A program made the position numbers and the translations under genes. Below the pieces are notes generated by a model. The model worked only from the letters and a program-made list of their open reading frames with translations, had not been told where the DNA came from and did not search any database. Shown piece by piece: positions 8,344-15,934 of a stretch of 39,789 nt of DNA; position 1 is the first letter of the stretch; each line of letters begins with the position of its first letter. The stretch is taken from the NCBI GenBank assembly GCA_009379825.1, contig WHTA01000053.1, positions 1-39,789 of the forward strand, read 5' to 3'. The DNA comes from Streptosporangiales bacterium (lineage in GTDB: Bacteria; Actinomycetota; Actinomycetes; Streptosporangiales; WHST01).

Positions 8344-9084
8344 ATGGGCGGGCACGAGTGGGCGGACGGCGTGGTCCTCACTGCCTATGGGCCGCTGCAC
8401 TACCGGACCATCGGGCGGGGCCCGCTGCTGATCGCCTTGCACGGCATCCAGGGCACCGCGGGTGTGTGGACAGACGTGGGGAGCAGGCTCGCGATGCGTT
8501 ACACCGTGGTGGCCCCGAACCTGCGTGGCCGCAAGCCTTCCGTCGTCCCTACCGAGCGGCAGCGTTACTCGATGCGGTGTTTCGCGGCCGACGTGCGTGC
8601 CGTGATCGAGGCGGTCGGTGAGCCGGTCGCCCTCATCGGGTGGAGCATGGGAGTGCTGGTGACCCTCGAGTACCTGCGCCAGGGTTGGCCGATGCCACGT
8701 GCGCTCGTGCTGATAGGCGGTACCGCGCACCTGGCCGACATCCGATGGTTCGAGGGGCGGTCGGACGAGGAGGTGGTCTCGGAAGCGCGGGAGCGCGCCT
8801 TCCGGCTCGGCCTCACCGAGGCCGCCGACCCGTACGCCGTGGCCGCCAGCTGGTGGCATGCGAGCCGGGCCGACTACCGATCGACGTTGAGCTCCCTTCA
8901 GGTGCCGTGCCTACTGTTGCACGGCGACAACGACGACCAATGCCCGCCGGAACACGCCGAGGCGCTCGCTGCGCGACTACCCGACGCAGAGCTGCGGATG
9001 TGGCCAGGCGGCGGTCATAGCTTGATGGGCGCCGACCCGGCCGGTTTCGCAGCCGCTGTGGACACGTTCGTCGCGCGACACTAG
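8344..9084 (+). CDS. Alpha/beta-fold hydrolase
   Basis: A 246-residue hydrolase with a full catalytic triad: nucleophile S101 in GWSMG, an acid in LLHGDNDDQ (around 195-198) and H225 in GGGHS. The oxyanion region is LLIALHGIQG. Start ATG 8344 is preferred; the longer frame from 8218 runs into transposon remnant sequence. It converges with the GntR gene and the two stop codons share the palindrome CTAG at 9081-9084. By position it probably hydrolyses an ester, lactone or C-C bond in the pathway of the cluster to its right. Specific substrate cannot be told. Confidence 0.85.
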   Translation: MGGHEWADGVVLTAYGPLHYRTIGRGPLLIALHGIQGTAGVWTDVGSRLAMRYTVVAPNLRGRKPSVVPTERQRYSMRCFAADVRAVIEAVGEPVALIGWSMGVLVTLEYLRQGWPMPRALVLIGGTAHLADIRWFEGRSDEEVVSEARERAFRLGLTEAADPYAVAASWWHASRADYRSTLSSLQVPCLLLHGDNDDQCPPEHAEALAARLPDAELRMWPGGGHSLMGADPAGFAAAVDTFVARH

Positions 9085-9788
9085 GAGCCTACGACCGACA
9101 GGATCGCGCGCTCGAAACCCTTCACGTGATCGACCATCAGTGTGCGTGCCGCTTCGCCCTCGCCGGCCAGGATGTGCTCGAGGATGGGGACCAGCTCACT
9201 GACGTGGTCGGTGATCTCGGGTAGCCGATCGAGGAACACGTGCCAGATCCGGATGATCAGGTTGTAGTACTGGGTGAGCGTCGTCTCCAGGTAGGTGTTG
9301 CGTGCGCTCCGGTAGACCGCGCGGTGCACGGCGCTGTCGAAGTCGATCTGCTCGGTGGCGGCCGTGCCGCGTTTGTCGGCGTCCTCGAGCAGCTGACGTA
9401 GCTGTTCGCGCTGCGCGAGGTTCGCTCTCGCCGCGGCCAGCTCGGCTGCCACACCCTCCAGCTGGCAGCGCACCTCGGTGAGCACCGCCAGGTCGGTCAG
9501 GTGGACGTCGGTGGCGAAGACCCCCCGACGGGGATAGACGTTAACCAGCCACTCGGCTTCCAGCCTCTTGATGGCCTCGCGCACGGGGGTGCGTCCCACA
9601 CCGAGCTGCTTGGTCAGCTGGTCCTCGCGAACTGGTGCGCCCGGTGGGATGACCGCCCTGATCAGCAGGTCCCGAATTTCGGCATACGCGATCTCGTATA
9701 GCGACCGGCGCTCGTTCTCCGGCTGGGTTACCAGCTGCTCGGCGTTGACTCGCTGCGACACCTGTCTTATGGTACAGCCACGTCTCAT
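9081..9788 (-). CDS. GntR family (FadR/FCD) transcriptional regulator
   Basis: A winged-helix domain (EIAYAEIRDLLIRAVIPPGA, QLTKQLGVGRTPVREAIKRL) is followed by an all-helical FCD ligand-binding domain with the metal-site residues of the family (D-x3-H in IDFDSAVHRAVY, later H in ITDHVSELVPILEHILAGE). About 235 residues from ATG 9788; a GTG at 9761 is an alternative start nearer the HTH and would leave the 9761-9890 segment as promoter DNA. It faces away from the MFS-led operon and is the obvious candidate regulator of genes 9893-15691, probably responding to a carboxylic acid. Confidence 0.88.
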   Translation of the reverse strand: MRRGCTIRQVSQRVNAEQLVTQPENERRSLYEIAYAEIRDLLIRAVIPPGAPVREDQLTKQLGVGRTPVREAIKRLEAEWLVNVYPRRGVFATDVHLTDLAVLTEVRCQLEGVAAELAAARANLAQREQLRQLLEDADKRGTAATEQIDFDSAVHRAVYRSARNTYLETTLTQYYNLIIRIWHVFLDRLPEITDHVSELVPILEHILAGEGEAARTLMVDHVKGFERAILSVVGS

Positions 9789-9892
9789 ATATCAGTTACC
9801 GACGTTACGTCGACACCCTTGACGCGAAGGAGGCAGATCCACCGGGGGAGAACGGCCTGCTCAAGTCAACGATGACGATCGGAGCACCAGTC

Positions 9893-11290
9893 ATGGCGTA
9901 CCACGCCGGATCGGGTCCCTCACCTGGAGATGTCTCCCGCGTAGGCGACGCCGCCGCGAGGGACCTCACCGGGAGGCTGGAACGGCTCCCCCTCACCCGG
10001 TACCAGAAGCGGCTGTTCGTGATCATCGCGACCGCGTGGTTGTTCGACTCGATGGATCTCGCCGCGCTCACCTTCGTGCTCGCGCCGATCAGCTCCGAGT
10101 TCGCGCTGACGGCCTGGCAGGCGGGAATGCTGGCGAGCGGGAGCTTCGTCGGGATGGCCGTAGGTGCCAGCACCGCTGGTGCGCTCGCGGACCGTTTCGG
10201 GCGTCGACCCGTCTTCACCACCAGCATGCTCTGCTGGGGACTCGCTAGCTTCATCGCCGCCTTCTCCTGGGACTTCACCTCGCTGTTGATATGTCGGTTC
10301 TTCATCGGGTTCGGCATGGGTGCCGAGTTCCCCGTCGCGCAGTCGTTGCTGGCCGAGTTCGTCCCGTCGAAGGTCAGGGGGCGCTACCTCGGTTACCTCG
10401 AGGGTTTCTGGCCGCTTGGGTTCATCACCTGCGGCGCGGTCTCGCTTGTCCTCGTGCCGACGCTGGGTTGGCGTAGCCTCTACGTGCTCTTGGGAGTGCT
10501 CTCGCTGTATGCCCTGTACCTGCGACGTTCGATCCCCGAGTCGGTGCGCTGGTACGTCGTGAAGGGACGGCACGGCGATGCGTCGAGGACCCTCGACGAG
10601 ATCGAGGAAAAGGTCGCTACCGCGTACGGGCAGCCGCTACCGCCGGTAGAAGACGTTCCCGCGAGCGCCGAAGCCTCCGGTCGCGCGCCAGTGATGGAGC
10701 TGTTGGGCCGTTCGTATCGAGTCCGCACCGTCATGATCTGGACCCTCTGGTTCTGCGTCCTGCTCGGCTACTACGGGATCACCACGTGGCAGGCGAAGCT
10801 GCTCGCCGACGGCGGCATGACGGTGGCGAAGTCGATCGGGTTCGTCCTGGGGACGGCGCTGTGCGGCATCCCCGGCTTCTTGATCGCGTCGTGGCTGCTG
10901 GAACGCATCGGCCGGCGGCCGACGATCGTCGGGTTCGTGCTGCTCAGCGCGATCGCCGCCTACGCCTACGGCCAGATGGGCACAACCGTCGGGCTGGTCA
11001 TCGTCGGCTGCTTTATGCAGTTCTGCTTCTTCGGTATGTGGTCGGCGCTCTACGCGTACACCCCCGAGATCTTCGCCACCAGGTTCCGGGCGACGGGGTG
11101 CGGTACAGCCTCGACCTTCGGCCGCATCGGTGCCGTGGTCGGGCCTTTGATCATGCCGACCGTACTGGCCGCATGGGGGAACGGTGCCGCCTTCGCGGTT
11201 GCCGCCGTGTTCATGGCGATCGGGGCGGTGACGGTAGCCGTGCTCGGGCCGGAAACCAGGAACAAGAAACTCGAGGAGGTCTCTGCGTGA
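9893..11290 (+). CDS. MFS transporter, metabolite:H+ symporter type
   Basis: About 465 residues with twelve hydrophobic segments and the MFS signature between TM2 and TM3 (GALADRFGRRPVF) repeated in the second half (LLERIGRRPTIV). The motif WLFDSMDLAALTFVLAPI in TM1 is that of the aromatic-acid/metabolite symporter branch (AAHS/SP-like). Start ATG 9893 has GGAG 8 bp upstream; the ATG at 9872 lacks a close ribosome site. It is the first gene of the catabolic operon and its TGA overlaps the next GTG. It probably imports the organic acid substrate of the pathway. Confidence 0.85.
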   Translation: MAYHAGSGPSPGDVSRVGDAAARDLTGRLERLPLTRYQKRLFVIIATAWLFDSMDLAALTFVLAPISSEFALTAWQAGMLASGSFVGMAVGASTAGALADRFGRRPVFTTSMLCWGLASFIAAFSWDFTSLLICRFFIGFGMGAEFPVAQSLLAEFVPSKVRGRYLGYLEGFWPLGFITCGAVSLVLVPTLGWRSLYVLLGVLSLYALYLRRSIPESVRWYVVKGRHGDASRTLDEIEEKVATAYGQPLPPVEDVPASAEASGRAPVMELLGRSYRVRTVMIWTLWFCVLLGYYGITTWQAKLLADGGMTVAKSIGFVLGTALCGIPGFLIASWLLERIGRRPTIVGFVLLSAIAAYAYGQMGTTVGLVIVGCFMQFCFFGMWSALYAYTPEIFATRFRATGCGTASTFGRIGAVVGPLIMPTVLAAWGNGAAFAVAAVFMAIGAVTVAVLGPETRNKKLEEVSA

Positions 11291-12453
11291 CGCGGGACGT
11301 CGTCGTGGTGGGTGGCGGGGTTGCGGCTCACCGGTGCGCCCTGGAGCTGCGCCGCCTCGGCCATGACGGCACGGTCACCGTGATCAGCGGAGAGCGACAC
11401 CCACCCTACGACCGCACCTTCCTGTCGAAGGACATGCTGGTCGAGGACGTCGACCTGGTGCCTCTGGCGCCGCGATCGGAGTACACCGACCAGGGCATCG
11501 AGCTGCTGCTCGACGTGACGGCAGTCGCGTTGGACGCCGATGCCCGACGAGTCCAGCTCAGTGACGACACCGCGAGACGCTACGACAGCCTGGTGCTGTG
11601 CGTCGGCGGCCGACCGGTCCTGCCGCCTGCCCTGGATGCCCCGGGCGTGGCAGTGATGCGCGAGGCCACCCACCTGGATCGGCTGCGGGCGATCCTCGCC
11701 CGCGGTGGCCAACTCGTGGTGATCGGTGGGGGCTTCATCGGTGGTGAGGTGGCCAGTGCCGCGGTAACGCGCGGGCTCGACGTGACGCTCGTCGAGCAGG
11801 CCGGTGCTCCGCTCGAGGCGATGCTCGGTGCCGAGGTAGGCACGCGAGTAGCCGCCCTGCACCGCGAGCGCGGCGTCAAGGTAGTGACCGGCGTCGGAGC
11901 GAGGGCGGTCAGCGCGAGCCAGTCCGGCTACCGAGTCGATCTCGATGACGGGACCACGTTGTCCGCCGACGCCGTGGTCGTCGGGGTCGGCATGGCCCCA
12001 GCAACCGACTGGCTGACGGGCTCGGGTCTCGAGCTCGACCACGGCATCGTCACCGACGCCAGCTGTCGTACCTCGGTGGACTCGGTGTTCGCCGCCGGCG
12101 ACTGCGCGCGTTGGTGGCATCCTGCCTACGAGAGTCTGTGCCGGGTCGAGCACTGGGACACGGCCGGGCGCCACGGCACTGCAGTGGCCAAGACAGTGCT
12201 CGGCTCGGCCGAACCTTTCATGCCACTGCCGTTCGTCTGGTCCGATCAGCATGGCGTGAAGCTCCAGTGGGCTGGTCGGGCGGCTGGTTGGGATGACGTG
12301 CGAGTCGAAGGTGACGACCCGGCACGGTTCGTAGCTCGGTACTACCGGTCGGGGCAGCTGATCGGTGTGTTCGTATCCGGCCAGCCCCGCGAGTTCGCGA
12401 AGGCTCGCAAGGAGCTCGCGGCGTCGATGTGTCCGCCCGACCAGGGGAGGTAA
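11287..12453 (+). CDS. FAD-dependent ferredoxin reductase
   Basis: A 388-residue NAD(P)H:ferredoxin (rubredoxin) reductase of the type serving P450s and Rieske oxygenases. Two Rossmann motifs are present: FAD at VVVVGGGVAAHRCALELR and NAD(P) at LVVIGGGFIGGEVASAAV with an acidic E in LVEQ (suggesting NADH), and the FAD-closing motif SVFAAGDCA. The C-terminal Reductase_C domain (YRSGQLIGVF) is present. The GTG start overlaps the MFS stop (GTGA). It should pass electrons to the ferredoxin encoded 6 bp downstream. The longer frame from 10786 is a shadow of the transporter gene. Confidence 0.92.
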   Translation: MTRDVVVVGGGVAAHRCALELRRLGHDGTVTVISGERHPPYDRTFLSKDMLVEDVDLVPLAPRSEYTDQGIELLLDVTAVALDADARRVQLSDDTARRYDSLVLCVGGRPVLPPALDAPGVAVMREATHLDRLRAILARGGQLVVIGGGFIGGEVASAAVTRGLDVTLVEQAGAPLEAMLGAEVGTRVAALHRERGVKVVTGVGARAVSASQSGYRVDLDDGTTLSADAVVVGVGMAPATDWLTGSGLELDHGIVTDASCRTSVDSVFAAGDCARWWHPAYESLCRVEHWDTAGRHGTAVAKTVLGSAEPFMPLPFVWSDQHGVKLQWAGRAAGWDDVRVEGDDPARFVARYYRSGQLIGVFVSGQPREFAKARKELAASMCPPDQGR

Positions 12454-12459
12454 TGGACG

Positions 12460-12657
12460 TTGGCCATCACTGTCGACATCGACCGGGAGGTGTGCATCGG
12501 CTCGGGTAACTGCGTGCACATCTCCGAGGGCAGCATCGAGCTCGACGACGACGGTGTCGCCACCGTCGTCGACGCCGAGCGCGCCACGATCGACCAGCTC
12601 AGGCGGGCGGCTCGGTCCTGCCCCACCGCCGCGATCACCATCGACGGCGAGCAGTGA
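12460..12657 (+). CDS. 3-Cys ferredoxin, probably [3Fe-4S]
   Basis: A 65-residue acidic ferredoxin. Three cysteines, C12 and C18 in CIGSGNC and C54 in SCPTAAI, fit the actinobacterial [3Fe-4S] type in which the second cysteine of the 4Fe motif is replaced (here by S15). Such proteins deliver single electrons to monooxygenases. Start TTG 12460 follows AGGGGAGG at ideal spacing; an ATG at 12453 is in another frame. Its neighbours, a ferredoxin reductase and a Rieske protein, make an electron-transfer role in this operon very likely. Confidence 0.9.
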   Translation: MAITVDIDREVCIGSGNCVHISEGSIELDDDGVATVVDAERATIDQLRRAARSCPTAAITIDGEQ

Positions 12658-12679
12658 GAACGGGAGGAGTACCACAACG

Positions 12680-13831
12680 ATGACGCAACTAGAGACACGT
12701 CAACGCCCGAGCTCGGCCGCGGCCTCCGAATCTCTCGAGGATGTCCTCATCGTGGACACCGACGTGCATGTCCACGAGTCGCCTGGCGAGCTCGCGCCGT
12801 ACGCCGACATGCCGTGGCGGGTCGCGCTGGAGCACATCAAGGACAACCGGGAGAGCTACCTGGACATCCCGAGCTTCTCCCCGGGCGTCTCCGACGGCAG
12901 CTACCAGGCAAAGTGGCCCACGGCCCACGAGGGCGCCCGGATGGTGTGGACGCAGGAGCAGATGCGACTCGAGCTCGACCAGCTCAACGTCGACCTGGGT
13001 CTGCTGTTCCCCGACCACCTGTTGAAGCTACCCGTGCTGACCCAGGTGGATTACGCGACGGCCATCGCGCGTGCGTACAACCGTTGGCTTGCCGAACACT
13101 GGGCATCGCAAGCGAAGGGGCTGCTCGGGTTGATCGTGGTGGCCAACCATGACCCGGAGGACGCTGCGCGAGAGATCTACCGCTATGCCGACAACCCTGA
13201 CTTCGCCGGCGCCTACCTCCCGTGCGCCGGCCTCGACATCCTGTGGGGCAACCGGAAGTACGACCCGATCTACCGGGCGGCACAGGACACGGGGACGCCG
13301 CTGCTGCTGCACAGCGTCACGGTGACCCATCCGGTGTTCCCCTTCAACAACCACGCCTTCGACACCGAGCTGGCCCGGCACGCGACGAGCCACACGTTCT
13401 CGATCATGTCCAATCTTGTCGACCTGGTGACCCGAGGGACGTTCGTGAGGTTCCCAGAGGTCCGGTTCGCCGTCTCAGAGGCAGGCGTGTCCTGGATGCC
13501 GTGGCTGATGCTGCGGTTGAACAAGGAGTACATGGAACGGCGCCGCGATGTGCCGTTCCTCAAGCATCCGCCGAGCCATTACCTCAAGCAGGTGTACGTG
13601 TGCACCCAACCGATCGAGGAACCGGAGAACCTCCAAGACCTGGTGACCTTGATCGACTTGTTCGACGGCGAGGATCGGACGATGTTCGCCTCGGACTGGC
13701 CGCACCACGACTTCGACCATCCGATGAAGCTGGATCAGGTGCCGCTGTCCGAAGACGCCCGACGCAAGATCTTCGGCGAGAACGCGATGCGGTACCTAGG
13801 CATCGACGCGACAGGGAAGAAGCTGCGCTAG
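12680..13831 (+). CDS. Amidohydrolase-fold metalloenzyme (possible TIM-barrel oxygenase)
   Basis: A 383-residue member of the Amidohydro_2 group. Likely metal ligands are H30 and H32 in IVDTDVHVHE, His in PLLLHSVTVTH, further His in RHATSHTFS, E in VRFAVSEAGVSWMPW and D339 in MFASDWPHHDFDHP. The SD-P-H-x-DFD motif and the MRLELDQLNVDLGLLFPD segment mark an uncharacterised branch rather than classic hydrolases or the decarboxylases of the same fold. PtmU3 from platensimycin biosynthesis showed that a TIM-barrel group of this general appearance contains nonheme diiron monooxygenases. The gene sits between a ferredoxin and a Rieske protein with no other oxygenase nearby, so an oxidative role is inferred. 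A hydrolase or decarboxylase role cannot be excluded. ATG 12680 has GGGAGGAG upstream. Confidence 0.8.
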   Translation: MTQLETRQRPSSAAASESLEDVLIVDTDVHVHESPGELAPYADMPWRVALEHIKDNRESYLDIPSFSPGVSDGSYQAKWPTAHEGARMVWTQEQMRLELDQLNVDLGLLFPDHLLKLPVLTQVDYATAIARAYNRWLAEHWASQAKGLLGLIVVANHDPEDAAREIYRYADNPDFAGAYLPCAGLDILWGNRKYDPIYRAAQDTGTPLLLHSVTVTHPVFPFNNHAFDTELARHATSHTFSIMSNLVDLVTRGTFVRFPEVRFAVSEAGVSWMPWLMLRLNKEYMERRRDVPFLKHPPSHYLKQVYVCTQPIEEPENLQDLVTLIDLFDGEDRTMFASDWPHHDFDHPMKLDQVPLSEDARRKIFGENAMRYLGIDATGKKLR

Positions 13832-13853
13832 TGGGTCAGTTGAAGGAGGGGAC

Positions 13854-14309
13854 GTGACGGACAGCGTCATTGAATCGAGGAATGCGCGCGACACCCTCGT
13901 GCGTAAGTCGGCAGAAGGATTTCGCGTCGCGACGGAGCTCGAACCGGAGGACGGCAGGAAGCGGTACCGAGCCGGAGCACTGGCCGACTTTCCCGAAGGG
14001 CATCACGAGGTCGTGGTGGTGGGTGCGCGGCAGATCGGCGTGTTCAACATCAAAGGCACGCTGTATGCCCTGCCCAACATCTGCCCGCATCAGACCGGGC
14101 CCGTGTGTGAGGCGAAGCGGGTGACCGGGACGTTGACGGCCGACGGCGACCACAAACCGCAGTGGGTGTACGACAACGAGGTCGTGCAGTGTCCCTGGCA
14201 TGGGCTGGAGTACCACGTCCCCACGGGCCAGTGCCTGGCCTACGAGCACATCAAGATCCGCCGCTACCGGGTCGAGGTATCCGGTGACGACGTGATCCTC
14301 CGGATGTGA
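13854..14309 (+). CDS. Small Rieske [2Fe-2S] protein
   Basis: A 151-residue protein with a Rieske cluster motif: C77-P-H79 and C113-P-W-H116. The two halves are 33 residues apart, about double the usual 15-17, the extra part being KRVTGTLTADGDHKPQ and neighbours. There is no catalytic START-like domain, so it is an electron carrier or regulatory subunit and not an oxygenase alpha subunit. GTG 13854 follows AAGGAGGG. Together with the upstream reductase and ferredoxin it would complete an electron chain toward the amidohydrolase-fold enzyme. Confidence 0.88.
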   Translation: MTDSVIESRNARDTLVRKSAEGFRVATELEPEDGRKRYRAGALADFPEGHHEVVVVGARQIGVFNIKGTLYALPNICPHQTGPVCEAKRVTGTLTADGDHKPQWVYDNEVVQCPWHGLEYHVPTGQCLAYEHIKIRRYRVEVSGDDVILRM

Positions 14310-14321
14310 CGGGAGGACCTG

Positions 14322-14570
14322 GTGACGGAACGCATATCCCGGCAGGTCGACGGCCCGCTCGCGGTGCGCGAGGAGGAGACCGCCTACCTGGTCGTGCTCG
14401 AAAGTGATGAGACCGACTGGCTCGTCCGGTTCGACAAGGCCGACGACTTCGAGGCCGAGGAATGGGCCGAGCACATGGTCCGGACGTACAACGAACGCTT
14501 GCTGTCCGAGGACGACGAGTTCTATCGCATCACCGCCCGGCCACCCGAGATTCGCCCTGGGGCGCGTTGA
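14322..14570 (+). CDS. Conserved-looking 82-aa acidic protein of unknown function
   Basis: An 82-residue acidic protein (ETAYLVVLESDETDWLVRFD, then a helix-rich EAEEWAEHMVRTYNERLLSE) with no cysteines and no membrane segment. I do not recognise its family. It begins with GTG 14322 behind GGGAGG, 12 bp after the Rieske gene and 14 bp before the dehydrogenase, so it is part of the operon. Its size and charge would suit a small regulatory or coupling subunit of the oxygenase chain, but that is inference only. Confidence 0.75.
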   Translation: MTERISRQVDGPLAVREEETAYLVVLESDETDWLVRFDKADDFEAEEWAEHMVRTYNERLLSEDDEFYRITARPPEIRPGAR

Positions 14571-14584
14571 GAGGAGGGCGCAGG

Positions 14585-15691
14585 ATGCGTTGTCGCGCTG
14601 CGGTGTTGGCAGAACCGAACTCCAGGATGACCGTCGAGACCGTGCGGATCGACGAGCCAGGACCGGGCGAGGTACTGGTTCGTATGGGTGCCGCGAGCCT
14701 GTGCCATACGGACCTCGAGGTGATCGAGGGCAGCCTCGTCTACCCCATGCCCATCGTGCTCGGCCACGAGGGCGCGGGCACGATCGAGGCGGTCGGTGCA
14801 GGTGTCGACGAGAGTCGGCGTGGCCAGCGCGTCGTGCTGTCCTGGAACCCCCATTGCGGGCGGTGCTTCTACTGCGAGGACGGGCAGCCAATTCTCTGTG
14901 AACGTTACCGCGAGCTCGGTGGGCGAGCGGTCGCCTTCGACGGGACCCCGAAGCTCCACCATGGGAACAGCTCGGTGCACACGATGTTCTACATCGCTGC
15001 GTTCGCCGAATACGCCGTAGTCACCGCCGATTGCGCCGTCTCCATCCCGGATGAGATGCCGCTCGATCGGGCCTGTCTGCTCGGATGTGCGGTGCTCACC
15101 GGCGTCGGCGCGGCATCGCGCATCGGCCGCGTCACCTACGGTGAGACGGTCACCGTGGTCGGTTGCGGAGCCGTCGGGTTGAGCGCCGTGCACGGTGCGC
15201 GTCTCGCCGGCGCGGCACAGATCGTGGCGATCGACCGCGATCCGACCAGGCTGGCTGCGGCATCGCGTATGGGTGCGACCCAGACCGTCGATGCGGCGCA
15301 TCAAGACCCTGTCGAGGCGGTTCGCGAGATCACCGCCGGTCGAGGTGCCGACTGCGTCGTCGAATCGGCGGGCAACGAACCGGCCTTCCGTACGTCCGTG
15401 GAGGTTGCCAGGGTCGGTGGCCGGATCGTCTGGCTGGGCAAGGTCGGCGTCGACGAGGAAGTCGCGTTCCGCTGGGGATCGCTCATGGGCGAGAAGCAGA
15501 TCACTCGGTGCAGCTACGGGGGTGCCCGCGTGCAGGCCGACATTCCCGCCCTGGCCCGCTCCTACCTCGACGGCCGGCTGCTACTCGACGAGTTGCTCAC
15601 GGCCAGGATCACATTGGACGACATCAACCACGGCTTCGACGAGCTGCGCAGCGGCCGCGCCATCCGTTCCGTCGTCACCTTCGACTCGTGA
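14585..15691 (+). CDS. Zinc-dependent alcohol dehydrogenase (MDR family)
   Basis: A 368-residue medium-chain dehydrogenase. Catalytic zinc ligands C40 (SLCHTD) and H61-E62 (GHEGAG) and the structural zinc lobe C91, C94, C97, C105 (CGRCFYC, LC) are all present. The coenzyme motif is VVGCGAVGLSA with an acidic residue (VAIDRD) that favours NAD+. Overall layout is that of class III/aryl-alcohol or mycothiol-linked dehydrogenases. It closes the operon and would oxidise an alcohol formed by the upstream hydroxylating system. ATG 14585 follows GGAGGGCGCAGG. Confidence 0.92.
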   Translation: MRCRAAVLAEPNSRMTVETVRIDEPGPGEVLVRMGAASLCHTDLEVIEGSLVYPMPIVLGHEGAGTIEAVGAGVDESRRGQRVVLSWNPHCGRCFYCEDGQPILCERYRELGGRAVAFDGTPKLHHGNSSVHTMFYIAAFAEYAVVTADCAVSIPDEMPLDRACLLGCAVLTGVGAASRIGRVTYGETVTVVGCGAVGLSAVHGARLAGAAQIVAIDRDPTRLAAASRMGATQTVDAAHQDPVEAVREITAGRGADCVVESAGNEPAFRTSVEVARVGGRIVWLGKVGVDEEVAFRWGSLMGEKQITRCSYGGARVQADIPALARSYLDGRLLLDELLTARITLDDINHGFDELRSGRAIRSVVTFDS

Positions 15692-15934
15692 GCACGGCCC
15701 GGGCGGTCGGGCGAGCCTGCCGATCCTGGTAGCGAACGGGGAGGACGCCGAACCTACGGCAGGCGGTCCGTGTCGTCAGCTGGGTGTCGGCGAGTCGCGC
15801 ACATTTCAGTGCCAGCAGAACATGTGCACGTCGTCCGAACTCGTGATCGGCGGACAACCGCCCCTATCGCGTTGCACGATGGTCTTGTGGCTCGAGCGAG
15901 GAGCCGCCGCCGCCTTGGACGCGGGAGGACTGCC
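15692..15934. other. Intergenic, nothing recognised
   Basis: No gene or convincing terminator. A GGGAGG ribosome site near its right end belongs to the DUF262 pseudogene that follows. Confidence 0.5.

Noticed and set aside
10786-11286. N-terminal extension of the ferredoxin reductase back to 10786
   Set aside because: This part lies inside the transporter gene in another frame; the FAD motif begins right after GTG 11287.
11050-12675. 541-codon minus-strand open frame
   Set aside because: It is antisense to the ferredoxin reductase and transporter and its translation has no recognisable domain.
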